Assembly (NCBI GenBank): GCA_017412585.1
Contig: JAFPXK010000069.1
Span: 1 to 33,544 of the forward strand
Length of the DNA stretch: 33,544 bases
DNA from: Oscillospiraceae bacterium
Lineage (GTDB): Bacteria > Bacillota > Clostridia > Oscillospirales > Oscillospiraceae
Direction: 5' to 3'
In this document: piece by piece, positions 27,401 to 32,288 of the stretch
Position numbering within the stretch: the stretch's first letter is position 1
How the letters are laid out: every line of letters starts with the position of its first letter
Made by a program: the position numbers and the translations under genes
Notes under the pieces: generated by a model
The model's database searches: none
The model's input: only the letters and a program-made list of their open reading frames with translations
Told to the model about the DNA's origin: nothing

Positions 27401-29803
27401 ACAGTGACCAACGGCGTTGACGGCGTGGACACCCCGATTGTGGTGTATAAGCAGGGCGAGAAAGTGCTGACTGCCACGCCTACCGACGCCGGCACCTACA
27501 CCGCCAGCATCACCGTTGGCACCGGCGACAACGCAGCCACCGCCAGCGTGACCTACACCATCGAAAAGAAGTCTGTCACCCTCACCGCCGATAACAAGAC
27601 CATGACTTACGGCGATGCCGAGCCCACGCTGACGGCTACCAATACCGACCTGGTGGGCAATGACACGCTGAACTACACGCTGTCGAGAGTCGAGGGCAAT
27701 AACGTCGGCGAATACGTCATCACCGTTACCCTGGGCGACAACCCCAACTACGATGTAACCGCCATCAACGCCAAGCTGACCATCAATAAGAAGGCCGCCA
27801 GCATTACCGCCGATAACAAGTCCAAGACCTACGGCGACGCCGATCCCGCGCTGACGGCTACCGCCACCGACCTGGTGGGCAGCGACACGTTGAACTACAC
27901 CCTGTCGAGAGCTGAGGGCGAGAACGTGGGTGAGTACGCCATTTCCATCACCCTGGGCAATAACCCCAACTACGACGTGAGCGTGACGGGCGCCAAGCTG
28001 ACCATCGACAAGAAGGATGCCAGCGTCACCGCCGATGCCAAGTCCAAGACCTACGGCGATGCCGATCCCACGCTGACCGCTGCGGTGGAAGGCACTGTGG
28101 GTGATTACGCGCTCAACTACACGCTGACGAGAGCTGAGGGCGAAAACGTGGGCGATTACACCATCACCGTTACCCTGGGCGAGAACCCCAACTACAATGT
28201 GAGCGCCGCAGGCGGCAGCTTCACCATCACGAAGAAGCCTGTCACCCTCACTGCCGTGGACGTGGGCAAGATCTTCAGCGAAAGCGATCCCGCGCTGACA
28301 GCTACCAACACGGACCTGGTGGGCGAAGACACGCTGAATTACACGCTGTCGAGAGCCGAGGGCGAGAACGCCGGCGAGTACGTCATCACCGTTACCCCGG
28401 GCGAGAACCCCAACTACGACGTGACCGCTGTAAACGGCGTATTCACGATCGGGAAGAAGCCCGCCACCATCACGGTTACCAACCTGAGCAAGGTCTACGG
28501 CGAGGATGACCCCGCGCTGGAGGCCACCGTGGAGGGCACCGTGGGCGATGACACGCTGGAATACACGCTGTCGAGAGCCGAGGGCAAGAACGCCGGCGAG
28601 TACGTCATTACGGCCACCCCGGGTGAGAACCCCAACTATGACGTGACTGTTTTGAACGGCCTGTTCACCATCCTGAAGAAATCCGCTGGCGTGGTGGTTA
28701 CCGTCCACAACGCGGGCAAGGTCTACGGCGAGGGCGATCCTCGGCTGACCGCCACTGTTTCCGGCCTGGAGGGCGATGATACGCTGGACTACACGCTGTC
28801 GAGAGCCGGCGGCGAGGATGTCGGTACGTACACCATCAGCGTCAGACTGGGCGGCAACGCCAACTACGAGGCGGCTACATTGAACGGCCTGTTCACCATC
28901 AGCCAAAAGCCTGCCACCATTATCGCCAACAATGTGAGCAAGGTCTACGGCGAGGACGATCCTGCGCTGACGGCCACCACGGCCAACGTGGAGAGCGGCG
29001 ACACCCTCAACTACACGCTGTCGAGAGCCGAAGGCGAGAACGTGGGCGAGTATCGGATCACGGTGCGTTTGGGCGATAACCCCAACTACGACGTGTCCAC
29101 CGTGGGCGGCAAACTGACGATCACCAAGGCGGATCCCGCTCCGGCCACCTTTACCGAGGAGAAGATCGTTTACAACGGAACGAAGCAGGCGCTTATGGCG
29201 GTTGCCGGTACGGTGAAGGGCGGCAGAGTGATGTACGCTCTCTCCACCAGCGCTTTGGCCGCTCCCGAGGAGGGCTGGAGCACGGAGATCCCCACCGAGA
29301 CCAACGCGGGCACCTACTACGTATGGTACAAGGTGGTGGGCGACGAGAACCACAACGACACGGAACCGGCTTGCGTGGAGGTGGCCATTGCTCCCGACTA
29401 CGGCGTGGCGTCCATGTCCGGCCTTTCCGGCGCCAACGAGGACCAGTGGACCAAGAGCAGCGACAACGGCCTGGCCATCACCATGAAGCCCTCCGGTGAA
29501 GAGGACAGCTTGGCCCACTTTGTGGGCGTCAGACTGGATGGCGAGGACCTTGTCAGAGACGTGGACTACACCATCGGGGAAGACGGCGCCACCGTGACGC
29601 TGAATCCGGAAACCCTGGAGGCGCTCGCTCCTGGCAAGCATACCGTCACCGTTGTCTACGACAACGGCGAGGCCGACACCACCTTCACCGTTTCGGCGGC
29701 GGACAGCCATGTGGGCCTTTGGATTGCTGTGGCTGCCGTGTCTGTGGCTGCCATGGTTGTCATCCTTCTGTTTGTCAGAAAGAAAAAAGCGAAAAAGCAA
29801 TAA
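18482..29803 (+). CDS. Giant multidomain surface protein with CARDB-like, InlB-like and MBG repeats
   Basis: A 3773-residue exported protein, probably an adhesin or scaffold on the cell surface. The start ATG 18482 has AAGGAG at 18469-18474 and begins a clear signal peptide (about residues 1-34); the frame is open 39 codons further up but without start signals. In order: a helical segment (35-160), two 10-residue repeats (166-185), an AT-rich-coded segment (about 192-680), Ig-like parts, an acidic linker DDGDDSDSNGEG (about 1519), a beta-rich domain (about 1545-1720), a propeller-like region (about 1780-2200), CARDB-like domains (about 2250-2565), an InlB/Listeria-type repeat (about 2573-2646), two His/Cys modules flanking Ig-like repeats (2648-3027), seven MBG repeats (3029-3548), a last Ig-like region, a membrane segment (3744-3765) and the tail RKKKAKKQ. 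No LPXTG precedes the membrane segment. Ligand and function are unknown. Confidence 0.9.
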   Translation: MKKNVLSRVLSLFLALILALGTVPVTVISAYAEGAPEMLVTSLTELYSGDETRAREDLEALSAAGLLGADGKLIDLDIRENGESITLSALAERIAKGETVGTITVNGNAATAEQIVQIQSVQAAIEIAELLDEEIDVTDEHVENLEGLLTGIQNGNVDLETALESGTLSLKSANTGTLSLQSADTATPKEETNALEGSYKGWDLYKFGAPDLVYSGYYKDKSVYKLPADAVDDNLTGYYDQYFNGSEYEENHFFQFRDMALHQNQMTRRYYYIDNRYTGDASGTIGTTGKNEFIDWNNVKWGIDSSKGKGATVTILLPLKSDESLQDQIKQWITNESASCQTSGSGIAMSLPEPYGATTINFYMTSMYFGTKDYTYWDTIIPGKKYPVYVVTSSGEQPVALVARYSPVTNNEAYLRKETVNLYMKSAIEATAGFNWENAPTDPLGYHYYAGTSWNKVSGTSYSYYVGTLAKINLDQYVSRTQQYVNLNNGFIKLTDDNTEFPYVYLKDESHPELQCDLEIRVTEDMYNILSKDPKVLYMGEDQDLRLTYQISDRIDFDCVTPKEDIRYKILIRDSGGGYMVGGGDVLESSDDGRVYTLNPTKPGEASHLYLVALNGSSDDTANTCTRHDIELAVKEGSAPYMMIPRSSRTRETMSGVSTDIFFSSNAAQSNNRNTDITLKLYSFDGGDIDSFTPSGTPYYTTKGTSTVANPLTHITIPGEKLTAGNYAVVLSTSIGGTTMTAKALLKVKQSPAKVTLDKLDSYYVEKSDLPNISYTLTSAAEGAEVKYTIQQSGGEVSAMQDASDGTIPFTADTVGTFEGLKKAYTITVYARNKDEDPWSVDSMLLTVYNTNPLKLILKDVPFGEVGGTTGGKAGDGSSEAGTSLVLDNSDDIQTLLKKLSSDANYSFDDLRSDVNLQKLISANYGSGAWGIISDKMQWSATEGTGDNKTASDRVTLNYEERGNYADLRSYSYTSFIPTSDFLIVATDDVSGEAPVTITAKHVSTGMTKDVTVSVNTLKNKLYLFRFNPKAQTTVTYYTTDNQPHTVTTNSNGELAIYEAGGITGDIVAMSKVGDETYIGTYNSKDFVSGEQNIVKLELYPCNNLTLKPISSTTLTFLQPNGQPYTGEVILRGGVYVNGDYCSEADLRNTNSTDAERYLRKDMTVNIGADGKTTVWLDPTQFIPTSGGIRRLQYVFEYRFESGYQPGYVIIDVASNNHTNSIVNLQTLRGSGNVPTIVRQEYQQYYWDANAKQYRATDYTRNVIDYTDNIGISPDFSKAELYTDAVMLGESVGTDENGFSTYSGENAASFALYTAGGTLLTGQNKLSEAKTITKLDELDNATYFVFPFSTVPMLRSTYTMTNTDMTADGIGGDTPTARIKAVFKKSDVTVRTITMPFGVTNVSQKTSLKDGTTGALAIGKEVRSELNSKTDIGSIFRSINVNDMIKKGFVFLGNLAGAGGYNPINMMILPTADPSTFRIIAFVGSNARKESDASEGGVSVNFNTDDLAEDMSKYMKEMEDDGDDSDSNGEGSMEFNFYGTIILEARVGNGNWNIEFRGGNVGTNVKGKYEWGQTFMCGPYPAYISFEVGFNADLEVAFGNKDSARAMLLDAALGVSIEAFAGLGFDLSLVALQLGIYGRIGADVNFLLLTPSDESAKTGTKLTIAGEIGIKLKVKLLFISYTKKFASTGFDWTKKWNNYDKIKDYWNDQGFAQLFGTTRSGRAYTMYLYADGSTIVEIDGGAELESRDYLELSERAWTSGVSLMRAAGPMTGAFNNVQTNAYPYSHPAFTDDGELFLYVSDNDNASEVESVVSYAVKNGNGYDNAGRVDTSEDNVLADLDIVASGTRDSAFAAWVKQIETPQAEQHENVSNDELTMMFNATEVYAASYNGTAWTTTRLTDNSVADMAPTVASYGDKAIVAWRSLNTTSLSVNGMDDLTAAFNVENNINYRIYNGTEWMTAQVAYNGNAGTVNAIDSAMLADGTAILVYTVRTGEDVTTTETFYTVINANGETVTTGRLTNDSYTDTNVQVTAVNENGGYFVLGWYSEHDAGQGTTAAEYDAEGNVTATKAVVAHDIRLARINANGSYDISFPESVGGTGETGITADFHFSAPVNNGNLENVSVVWSQRKNSDTAEDAGKYELNAIRFYKADGVTGMTAPTDIAETDKNYTIDRFDAYTDSAGAIHAIILGTDYNTIEGIDTYDSIDLDAAAGNTVDSNSAEPNNLDILDGEAISSLKLATGTFPETAANVTADINISEVMPGFTTPVQFTVTNTGTDKLTSVTAKVGSQSKDFTDLNLLPNQSTTLLMSYSVPEGAVADATYSVAANSQALATGTLALNRPDVGISGIKLLQEYDGKRDIQITLSNSSEIPLSGSGKTVKLAFYKDPFHERMIGSEVSITGTALADIDAGTYTTVQTLNVTDVVRLNDDGEIPEDGATVYVRAWVDGVEEPNTYNNDNFISLTGLLARNNGEKLTIDTSVEANTNEQSEVTGYTVYADIRNNSMHAPGDMIPVAVLLDSTGREIARKDMLTEANPLQLGAEGRNSDLHVVIPVEEVNNGEPATPAQAVIRFRYKVSFDTTTNGGSGDISAVYTDMEGKIALPEGKPTPPEGKGNVFTGWYTAAENGTKITANTVFTESTTAYAKYVTHFHEFSYRVDAQDSSKIIATCADSDHYCYLEDLTATMQITAPTLTVYGGTGSVAATVSNGLDGVDTPTVVYKKGETELTAAPTGAGTYTASITVGTGDNAATASVEYTIGCATMTDVSVAQKGTLTYTGSAQTPQVTTAATTVNNQKVTFTYSKTENGPFGAMPTFTNVADAGTVYYKASAPNHEPVTGSFTVTMNKANQTAPAAPALAAHTAKTITLTEVEGCEYSKDGTTWQESATFTDLAKGKEYTFYQRLKETANCNASPSSAAATISTSDHDHQWGFTADGATITATCLNEDEGHSGELSATITITRPALTVYGGTGSAAATVTNGVDGVDTPIVVYKQGEKVLTATPTDAGTYTASITVGTGDNAATASVTYTIEKKSVTLTADNKTMTYGDAEPTLTATNTDLVGNDTLNYTLSRVEGNNVGEYVITVTLGDNPNYDVTAINAKLTINKKAASITADNKSKTYGDADPALTATATDLVGSDTLNYTLSRAEGENVGEYAISITLGNNPNYDVSVTGAKLTIDKKDASVTADAKSKTYGDADPTLTAAVEGTVGDYALNYTLTRAEGENVGDYTITVTLGENPNYNVSAAGGSFTITKKPVTLTAVDVGKIFSESDPALTATNTDLVGEDTLNYTLSRAEGENAGEYVITVTPGENPNYDVTAVNGVFTIGKKPATITVTNLSKVYGEDDPALEATVEGTVGDDTLEYTLSRAEGKNAGEYVITATPGENPNYDVTVLNGLFTILKKSAGVVVTVHNAGKVYGEGDPRLTATVSGLEGDDTLDYTLSRAGGEDVGTYTISVRLGGNANYEAATLNGLFTISQKPATIIANNVSKVYGEDDPALTATTANVESGDTLNYTLSRAEGENVGEYRITVRLGDNPNYDVSTVGGKLTITKADPAPATFTEEKIVYNGTKQALMAVAGTVKGGRVMYALSTSALAAPEEGWSTEIPTETNAGTYYVWYKVVGDENHNDTEPACVEVAIAPDYGVASMSGLSGANEDQWTKSSDNGLAITMKPSGEEDSLAHFVGVRLDGEDLVRDVDYTIGEDGATVTLNPETLEALAPGKHTVTVVYDNGEADTTFTVSAADSHVGLWIAVAAVSVAAMVVILLFVRKKKAKKQ
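18977..19036 (+). repeat. Two 30-bp in-frame repeats (GTLSLxSAxT) in the surface protein
   Basis: Codons 166-175 and 176-185 encode GTLSLKSANT and GTLSLQSADT. They lie at the end of the GC-rich N-terminal part, about 20 bases before the AT-rich segment begins, and may form a linker. Confidence 0.75.
19056..20530 (+). other. AT-rich segment within the giant gene
   Basis: From about 19056 codons such as AAT, TAT, GAT, ATA and TTA become frequent, while on either side GC-ending codons dominate. The change is sharp at the 5' side and gradual near 20500. The frame stays open. No known domain is recognised in the encoded aromatic-rich stretch (many Tyr and Trp). It looks like a segment brought in by recombination, judged by eye. 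Confidence 0.6.
26552..27562 (+). repeat. Duplicated 66-residue module (two copies, with His/Cys headers)
   Basis: Residues 2691-2756 (26552-26749) and 2962-3027 (27365-27562) share the backbone LTVYGGTGS, AATV, DGVDTP and GTYTASITVGTGDNAATASV with no length change. Each is preceded by a similar header with two histidines and an ATC cysteine: H2648/H2650/C2668 and H2923/H2925/C2940. Between the copies are Ig-like repeats of another type. The duplication therefore covers a unit of about 100 residues. Confidence 0.75.
27566..29125 (+). repeat. Seven tandem MBG-type repeats (222 bp each)
   Basis: Seven units of 74 codons (the sixth has 76) encode the pattern KKxxxxTAxxxxKxYGDxDP, then LTA, DTLNYTLSRAEG, NVGEY, LGxNPNYDV and a final beta-strand. 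This is the MBG domain of mucus-binding-like surface proteins. Repeat 4 has FSESDP in place of the YGD/E-DP motif. The Leu-Ser-Arg in the middle is encoded as ctgtcgaga in six of seven copies (ctgacgaga in the third), so the copies are alike at DNA level as well as in protein. Confidence 0.88.
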
Positions 29804-29822
29804 GGTACCCATAGCCTAACCG

Positions 29823-29859
29823 AAAATCGCGGCGGAGCATTTGCTCCGCCGCGATTTTT
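29823..29859 (+). terminator. Terminator of the giant surface-protein gene
   Basis: The 16-base arms 29823-29838 and 29843-29858 are perfect inverted repeats around ATTT. The downstream arm ends in five Ts. It begins 19 bases after the stop. The A-run on the other side makes it potentially bidirectional. Confidence 0.85.
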
Positions 29860-29869
29860 ACTTGAAAAA

Positions 29870-30045
29870 AGGCTGCCGCCGCAGACCGTGCCGCGTTACG
29901 GCAACACCGCCTCCCTGGCTGCGGAAAAGGTGGTTTTGATCTGGAAAAAAACACTCTGCGATGGGGGAGAAGGCCTGGTATTTCTTCCACACGAGATACA
30001 GCTTTGCCTCCCGCCGGGACGCCGGCAGAGGGGACGTCACCCCAC
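29870..30045. other. Intergenic stretch without a recognisable gene
   Basis: Short open frames exist on both strands but none has a start signal or a familiar motif. I see only non-coding or decayed sequence here. Confidence 0.4.
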
Positions 30046-30074
30046 TTGCGGCGACGGCGTAAAGGGGGTATAAA
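30046..30074 (+). promoter_or_regulatory. Candidate promoter before the lipoprotein remnant
   Basis: TTGCGG (30046-30051) and TATAAA (30069-30074) with 17 bases between. It would read into the small frames at 30106 and 30190. Confidence 0.4.
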
Positions 30075-30105
30075 GCAATAGCAAAGAGGGAAAGAAATGG
30101 CCTAT

Positions 30106-30193
30106 GCACCGGGATGGCACCGTAGAGCGCAGCCTGCAGGACGCCGGGCGGGGCCGGGTGGCCCTGCCTGTGAATGGGGGTGATGTGCCATGA
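30106..30193 (+). pseudogene. Short frame coupled to the lipoprotein remnant
   Basis: A 29-residue frame (starting MHRDGTVERSLQDAG) ends in an ATGA overlap with the next start at 30190. It could be the end of a lost gene, since the frame stays open some codons upstream, or a small leader. The family is not recognised. Confidence 0.25.
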
Positions 30194-30258
30194 AAATACG
30201 GCTGCTCGCCATGGCGGTGCTGCTCCTGCTCTGCGGCTGCGGGGCGCAGAAAATAGAA
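30190..30258 (+). pseudogene. Truncated lipoprotein gene (signal peptide only)
   Basis: From ATG 30190 the first 20 residues are a typical lipoprotein signal with lipobox LCG-C. After a few residues the frame runs directly into a terminator hairpin and an 18-bp tandem repeat, and continues only as Arg/Phe-rich, unlikely protein. The body of the gene seems to have been deleted. Confidence 0.45.
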
Positions 30259-30288
30259 AAAGCGGAAAGAGGAAGCTCTTTCCGCTTT
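30259..30288 (-). terminator. Terminator downstream of the GH39 remnant
   Basis: The arms 30259-30271 and 30276-30288 form a perfect 13-bp stem with a 4-base loop. On the minus strand the stem runs into a T-rich stretch (CTTTTTCTATTTT), so it faces transcription from GH39. Confidence 0.65.
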
Positions 30289-30319
30289 CTGCATTTCCGG
30301 GGCTTTCTGCATTTCCGGG
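30284..30319. repeat. Two exact tandem copies of an 18-bp unit
   Basis: GCTTTCTGCATTTCCGGG occurs at 30284-30301 and 30302-30319, and a partial third copy begins right after (GCTTTC at 30321). The first copy starts inside the arm of the adjacent hairpin, as expected from slippage. Confidence 0.8.
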
Positions 30320-30333
30320 CGCTTTCGGCGCAG

Positions 30334-30358
30334 CACAGGCGCTTTTGCCTGTGTTTTT
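30334..30358 (+). terminator. Small intrinsic terminator, plus-strand direction
   Basis: CACAGGC (30334-30340) and GCCTGTG (30347-30353) pair around a 6-base loop, followed by five Ts (30354-30358). It would end transcription coming from the lipoprotein remnant. It lies 19 bases from the GH39 stop on the other strand. Confidence 0.6.
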
Positions 30359-30376
30359 CTCGTCCCCGGCAGATGC

Positions 30377-31430
30377 TTACCTGGGCTTGACCACGATCAG
30401 CCTGACCTCCAGCATGTCCAGCATGGCGTCCAGCCGCATCACGCCGTCCTCGGCGGCCACCGTATATTTGTTGACGGCGGGGACGGACCGGGCGGCCAGG
30501 GTGTCCAGCTCCGGGCCGCTGCTCAGCGCCATGGCGCCCATGGCGAGCCATTGGTCAAAGGCGCTGCCGGAGGCGCGGTTGATCACCGTTTCGGTGACGA
30601 TATAGTCCCCCGGCTTTGCGTCGCTTATGTGGAGGTGTACGTCCAGCAGCTGCTCCGGGGAGAAGGGCGTATAGCGCTCGGTGAAGGTCATGTCGAAGCG
30701 CTCCCCCTGGGCGTAGAGGTGGGAGAAGTGGCGGTAGTGATACAGCATGATCCGGTAGCTGTCGCCCTGGCGGGTCGCAAACCAGCCCTCACCCCGGCCC
30801 AGCAGGGTGTCGCCCAGCTGCCGCAGCAGGGTGAAGGCGTAATAGCCGGCCTTGGGAATGCCGTTTGCGGTGAACAGGCCCAGCCCGCCAAAGAACATCT
30901 CCTCCGGCTGCGCGGCCTCGCCCATCCAGTCGGTCAGCGACCAGTAGGAAAAGCTCTCCAGCCGGTCGTAGTTTTCCAGAATGTTTTTGACGATGTAGCA
31001 GGACTTGAAGCAGGTGTCGTTCAGGAGATCCTGCTGGCTGGGGGTGTTGTTCCACTCGGTGAGGAACAGGGGCATGGCGTCTGCGCCCAGCTGATGGCGC
31101 TCGCTGCGCACCTGGGTGACAAAGCCGCTGAGGCCGTCGGTGCTCTCCCGCAGCGCCATGGACGCGGTGAAGCCAAAGGCCTCCTGCCCGCCCTCGCTCT
31201 CGTTGAATACCAGGTCATAGTAGCAAAAGTTGAGGAAATCCGGGGTGCAGTCCTGCTCCCGGCACCATTGCAGGAAGGGGATATACCAGTTCCGGTAGCC
31301 CGGCTGCATCAGATAGTAGGTGGACGGCGCGCCGAAGAACAGCCCCCGGTCGCAATCCTTCACCGCCCGGAACGTGGCGCGGTAGAATTGGTAGAAGGCC
31401 TCGTCGCAGGAAAAGCCGTACATACTGTCC
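30377..31430 (-). pseudogene. GH39 glycosidase (beta-xylosidase-like), N-terminus missing
   Basis: About 350 C-terminal codons of a GH39-type retaining glycosidase. Recognisable parts are FYQFYRATFRAVKDCD (after the lost acid/base region), FFGAPSTYYL, the nucleophile region PLFLTEWNNT (Glu codon at 31055-31057), ENYDRLESFSYWSLTDWMGE, and the C-terminal beta-sandwich ending at the TAA (30377-30379). The frame stays open to 31477, but upstream of about 31430 it is only the reverse of the neighbouring GH78-like fragment. The first part of the barrel, including the acid/base motif, is gone, so the product should be inactive. No promoter or ribosome binding site is seen at the broken end. Confidence 0.8.
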
Positions 31431-32006
31431 GACGTGCTGGGCTGGTGCTTCCTGGACTGGAACCTGGCCCTCAACAAGCAGGCCGGGGCCCAGGGCGTGT
31501 ATCTCTACGCCCTGAAAGCCGCCGGCAAGATCGCCGCCATTTTGCAGGACGATGAAAAGGCGGCGTGGATCGCAGCGGACTATGAGACGAAAAAACAGGC
31601 GGCCATCGACGGCCTGTACGATGGGTCGCTGGGCCTGTTTGTCAGCGGGAAAGAGCGGCAACTCTCCTGGGCCAGCCAGATCTGGATGGTGCTGGGGGGC
31701 GCGGCGGACGCCGCTGTGCTCCGCCGCATCGCGGCGCGGCCCGACGCTGTGGGCATGGTCACGCCCTATCTCTACCACCACTACGTCCAGGCCCTGCTGG
31801 ACGTGGGGGAGAAGGACAAGGCCCTGCAGGTGCTCACCGATTATTGGGGCGGCATGATAAAAGAAGGGGCGGACACCTTCTGGGAGCTCTACGACCCCGC
31901 CGACCCCAACGCCTCCCCCTACGGCGGCACCATCGTCAACAGCTACTGCCACGCCTGGAGCTGCGCCCCGGCGTACTTCCTGCGGGAATACTTCCCGCCC
32001 CGCTGA
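31428..32006 (+). pseudogene. C-terminal fragment of a GH78-like alpha-L-rhamnosidase
   Basis: About 190 codons matching the end of the (alpha/alpha)6 barrel of GH78-type enzymes: LGWCFLDWN, YLYALKAAGKIAAIL, GLFVSGKERQLSWASQIWMV, YLYHHYVQALLDVGEKDKAL, TFWELYDP, NSYCHAWSCAPAYFLREYF. The acidic catalytic motif lies in the missing N-terminal part. The only in-frame start near the break is a GTG at 31434 without a ribosome binding site. It begins exactly where the head-to-head GH39 fragment ends. It is a different protein from the complete GH78 at 2785. Confidence 0.75.
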
Positions 32007-32077
32007 TGGCTCCCTCGGCCGGTCGCGCCGCAAACCCAAGGCGGCGCAGCGCCGCTTCGCCCCCCAAAATAAGCTCC

Positions 32078-32104
32078 AAGACCTCCGGCACGGCCGGAGG
32101 TCTT
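32078..32104. other. 12-bp hairpin sharing its core with 9889-9921
   Basis: The arms AAGACCTCCGGC (32078-32089) and its complement (32093-32104) enclose ACG. The inner 10 bp are the same as in the hairpin at 9889-9921. No proper T-run follows. It sits 71 bases after the GH78 fragment. Confidence 0.6.
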
Positions 32105-32162
32105 GCCTTAGCTGGACGGAATAATGTGGCAATGCAAATCGCTGAAAGAATACTGGAAAAAC

Positions 32163-32191
32163 TTGACAAACCCCTCCGGCGGGTCTATACT
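32163..32191 (+). promoter_or_regulatory. Promoter of glmS
   Basis: A perfect TTGACA (32163-32168) and TATACT (32186-32191) with a 17-base spacer. Transcription should start near 32198, a few bases before the leader hairpin. Confidence 0.85.
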
Positions 32192-32197
32192 CACCAG

Positions 32198-32262
32198 TGT
32201 TCTGAGACAACGGCGTCTCAGAGGGCTCCGTGTCCCCTGCGCGCCGTTGTCTCCTTTTTTTG
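32198..32262 (+). promoter_or_regulatory. Attenuator-like leader upstream of glmS
   Basis: Two exclusive folds are visible. An early hairpin pairs CTGAGAC (32202-32208) with GTCTCAG (32215-32221), one more U-A pair being possible. A terminator pairs GAGACAACGGCG (32204-32215) with CGCCGTTGTCTC (32242-32253), with an inner GGG/CCC helix, followed by seven Ts (32255-32261). The whole 5' arm of the terminator lies inside the first hairpin. The structure starts right after the predicted transcription start and ends 27 bases before the glmS ATG. No glmS ribozyme core, T-box or known riboswitch motif is recognised. It could also be the end of a small RNA of about 60 nt. Confidence 0.6.
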
Positions 32263-32288
32263 TTTTCAAATTGCGAAGGAGGGATACT

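Noticed and set aside
27566-29125. CRISPR array or non-coding satellite
   Set aside because: The 222-bp periodicity keeps the reading frame and encodes MBG domains; there are no spacers.
22904-29812. Very long minus-strand open frames opposite the giant gene (22904-26500 and 27242-29812)
   Set aside because: They mirror the plus-strand codons of a gene with strong GC bias, lack start signals, and encode no recognisable motif. The plus strand has a signal peptide, clear domains, a promoter and a terminator.
32192-32288. glmS ribozyme or T-box in the glmS leader
   Set aside because: The leader is only about 90 nt and I see neither the ribozyme core and its cleavage context nor a T-box sequence (TGGN-type).
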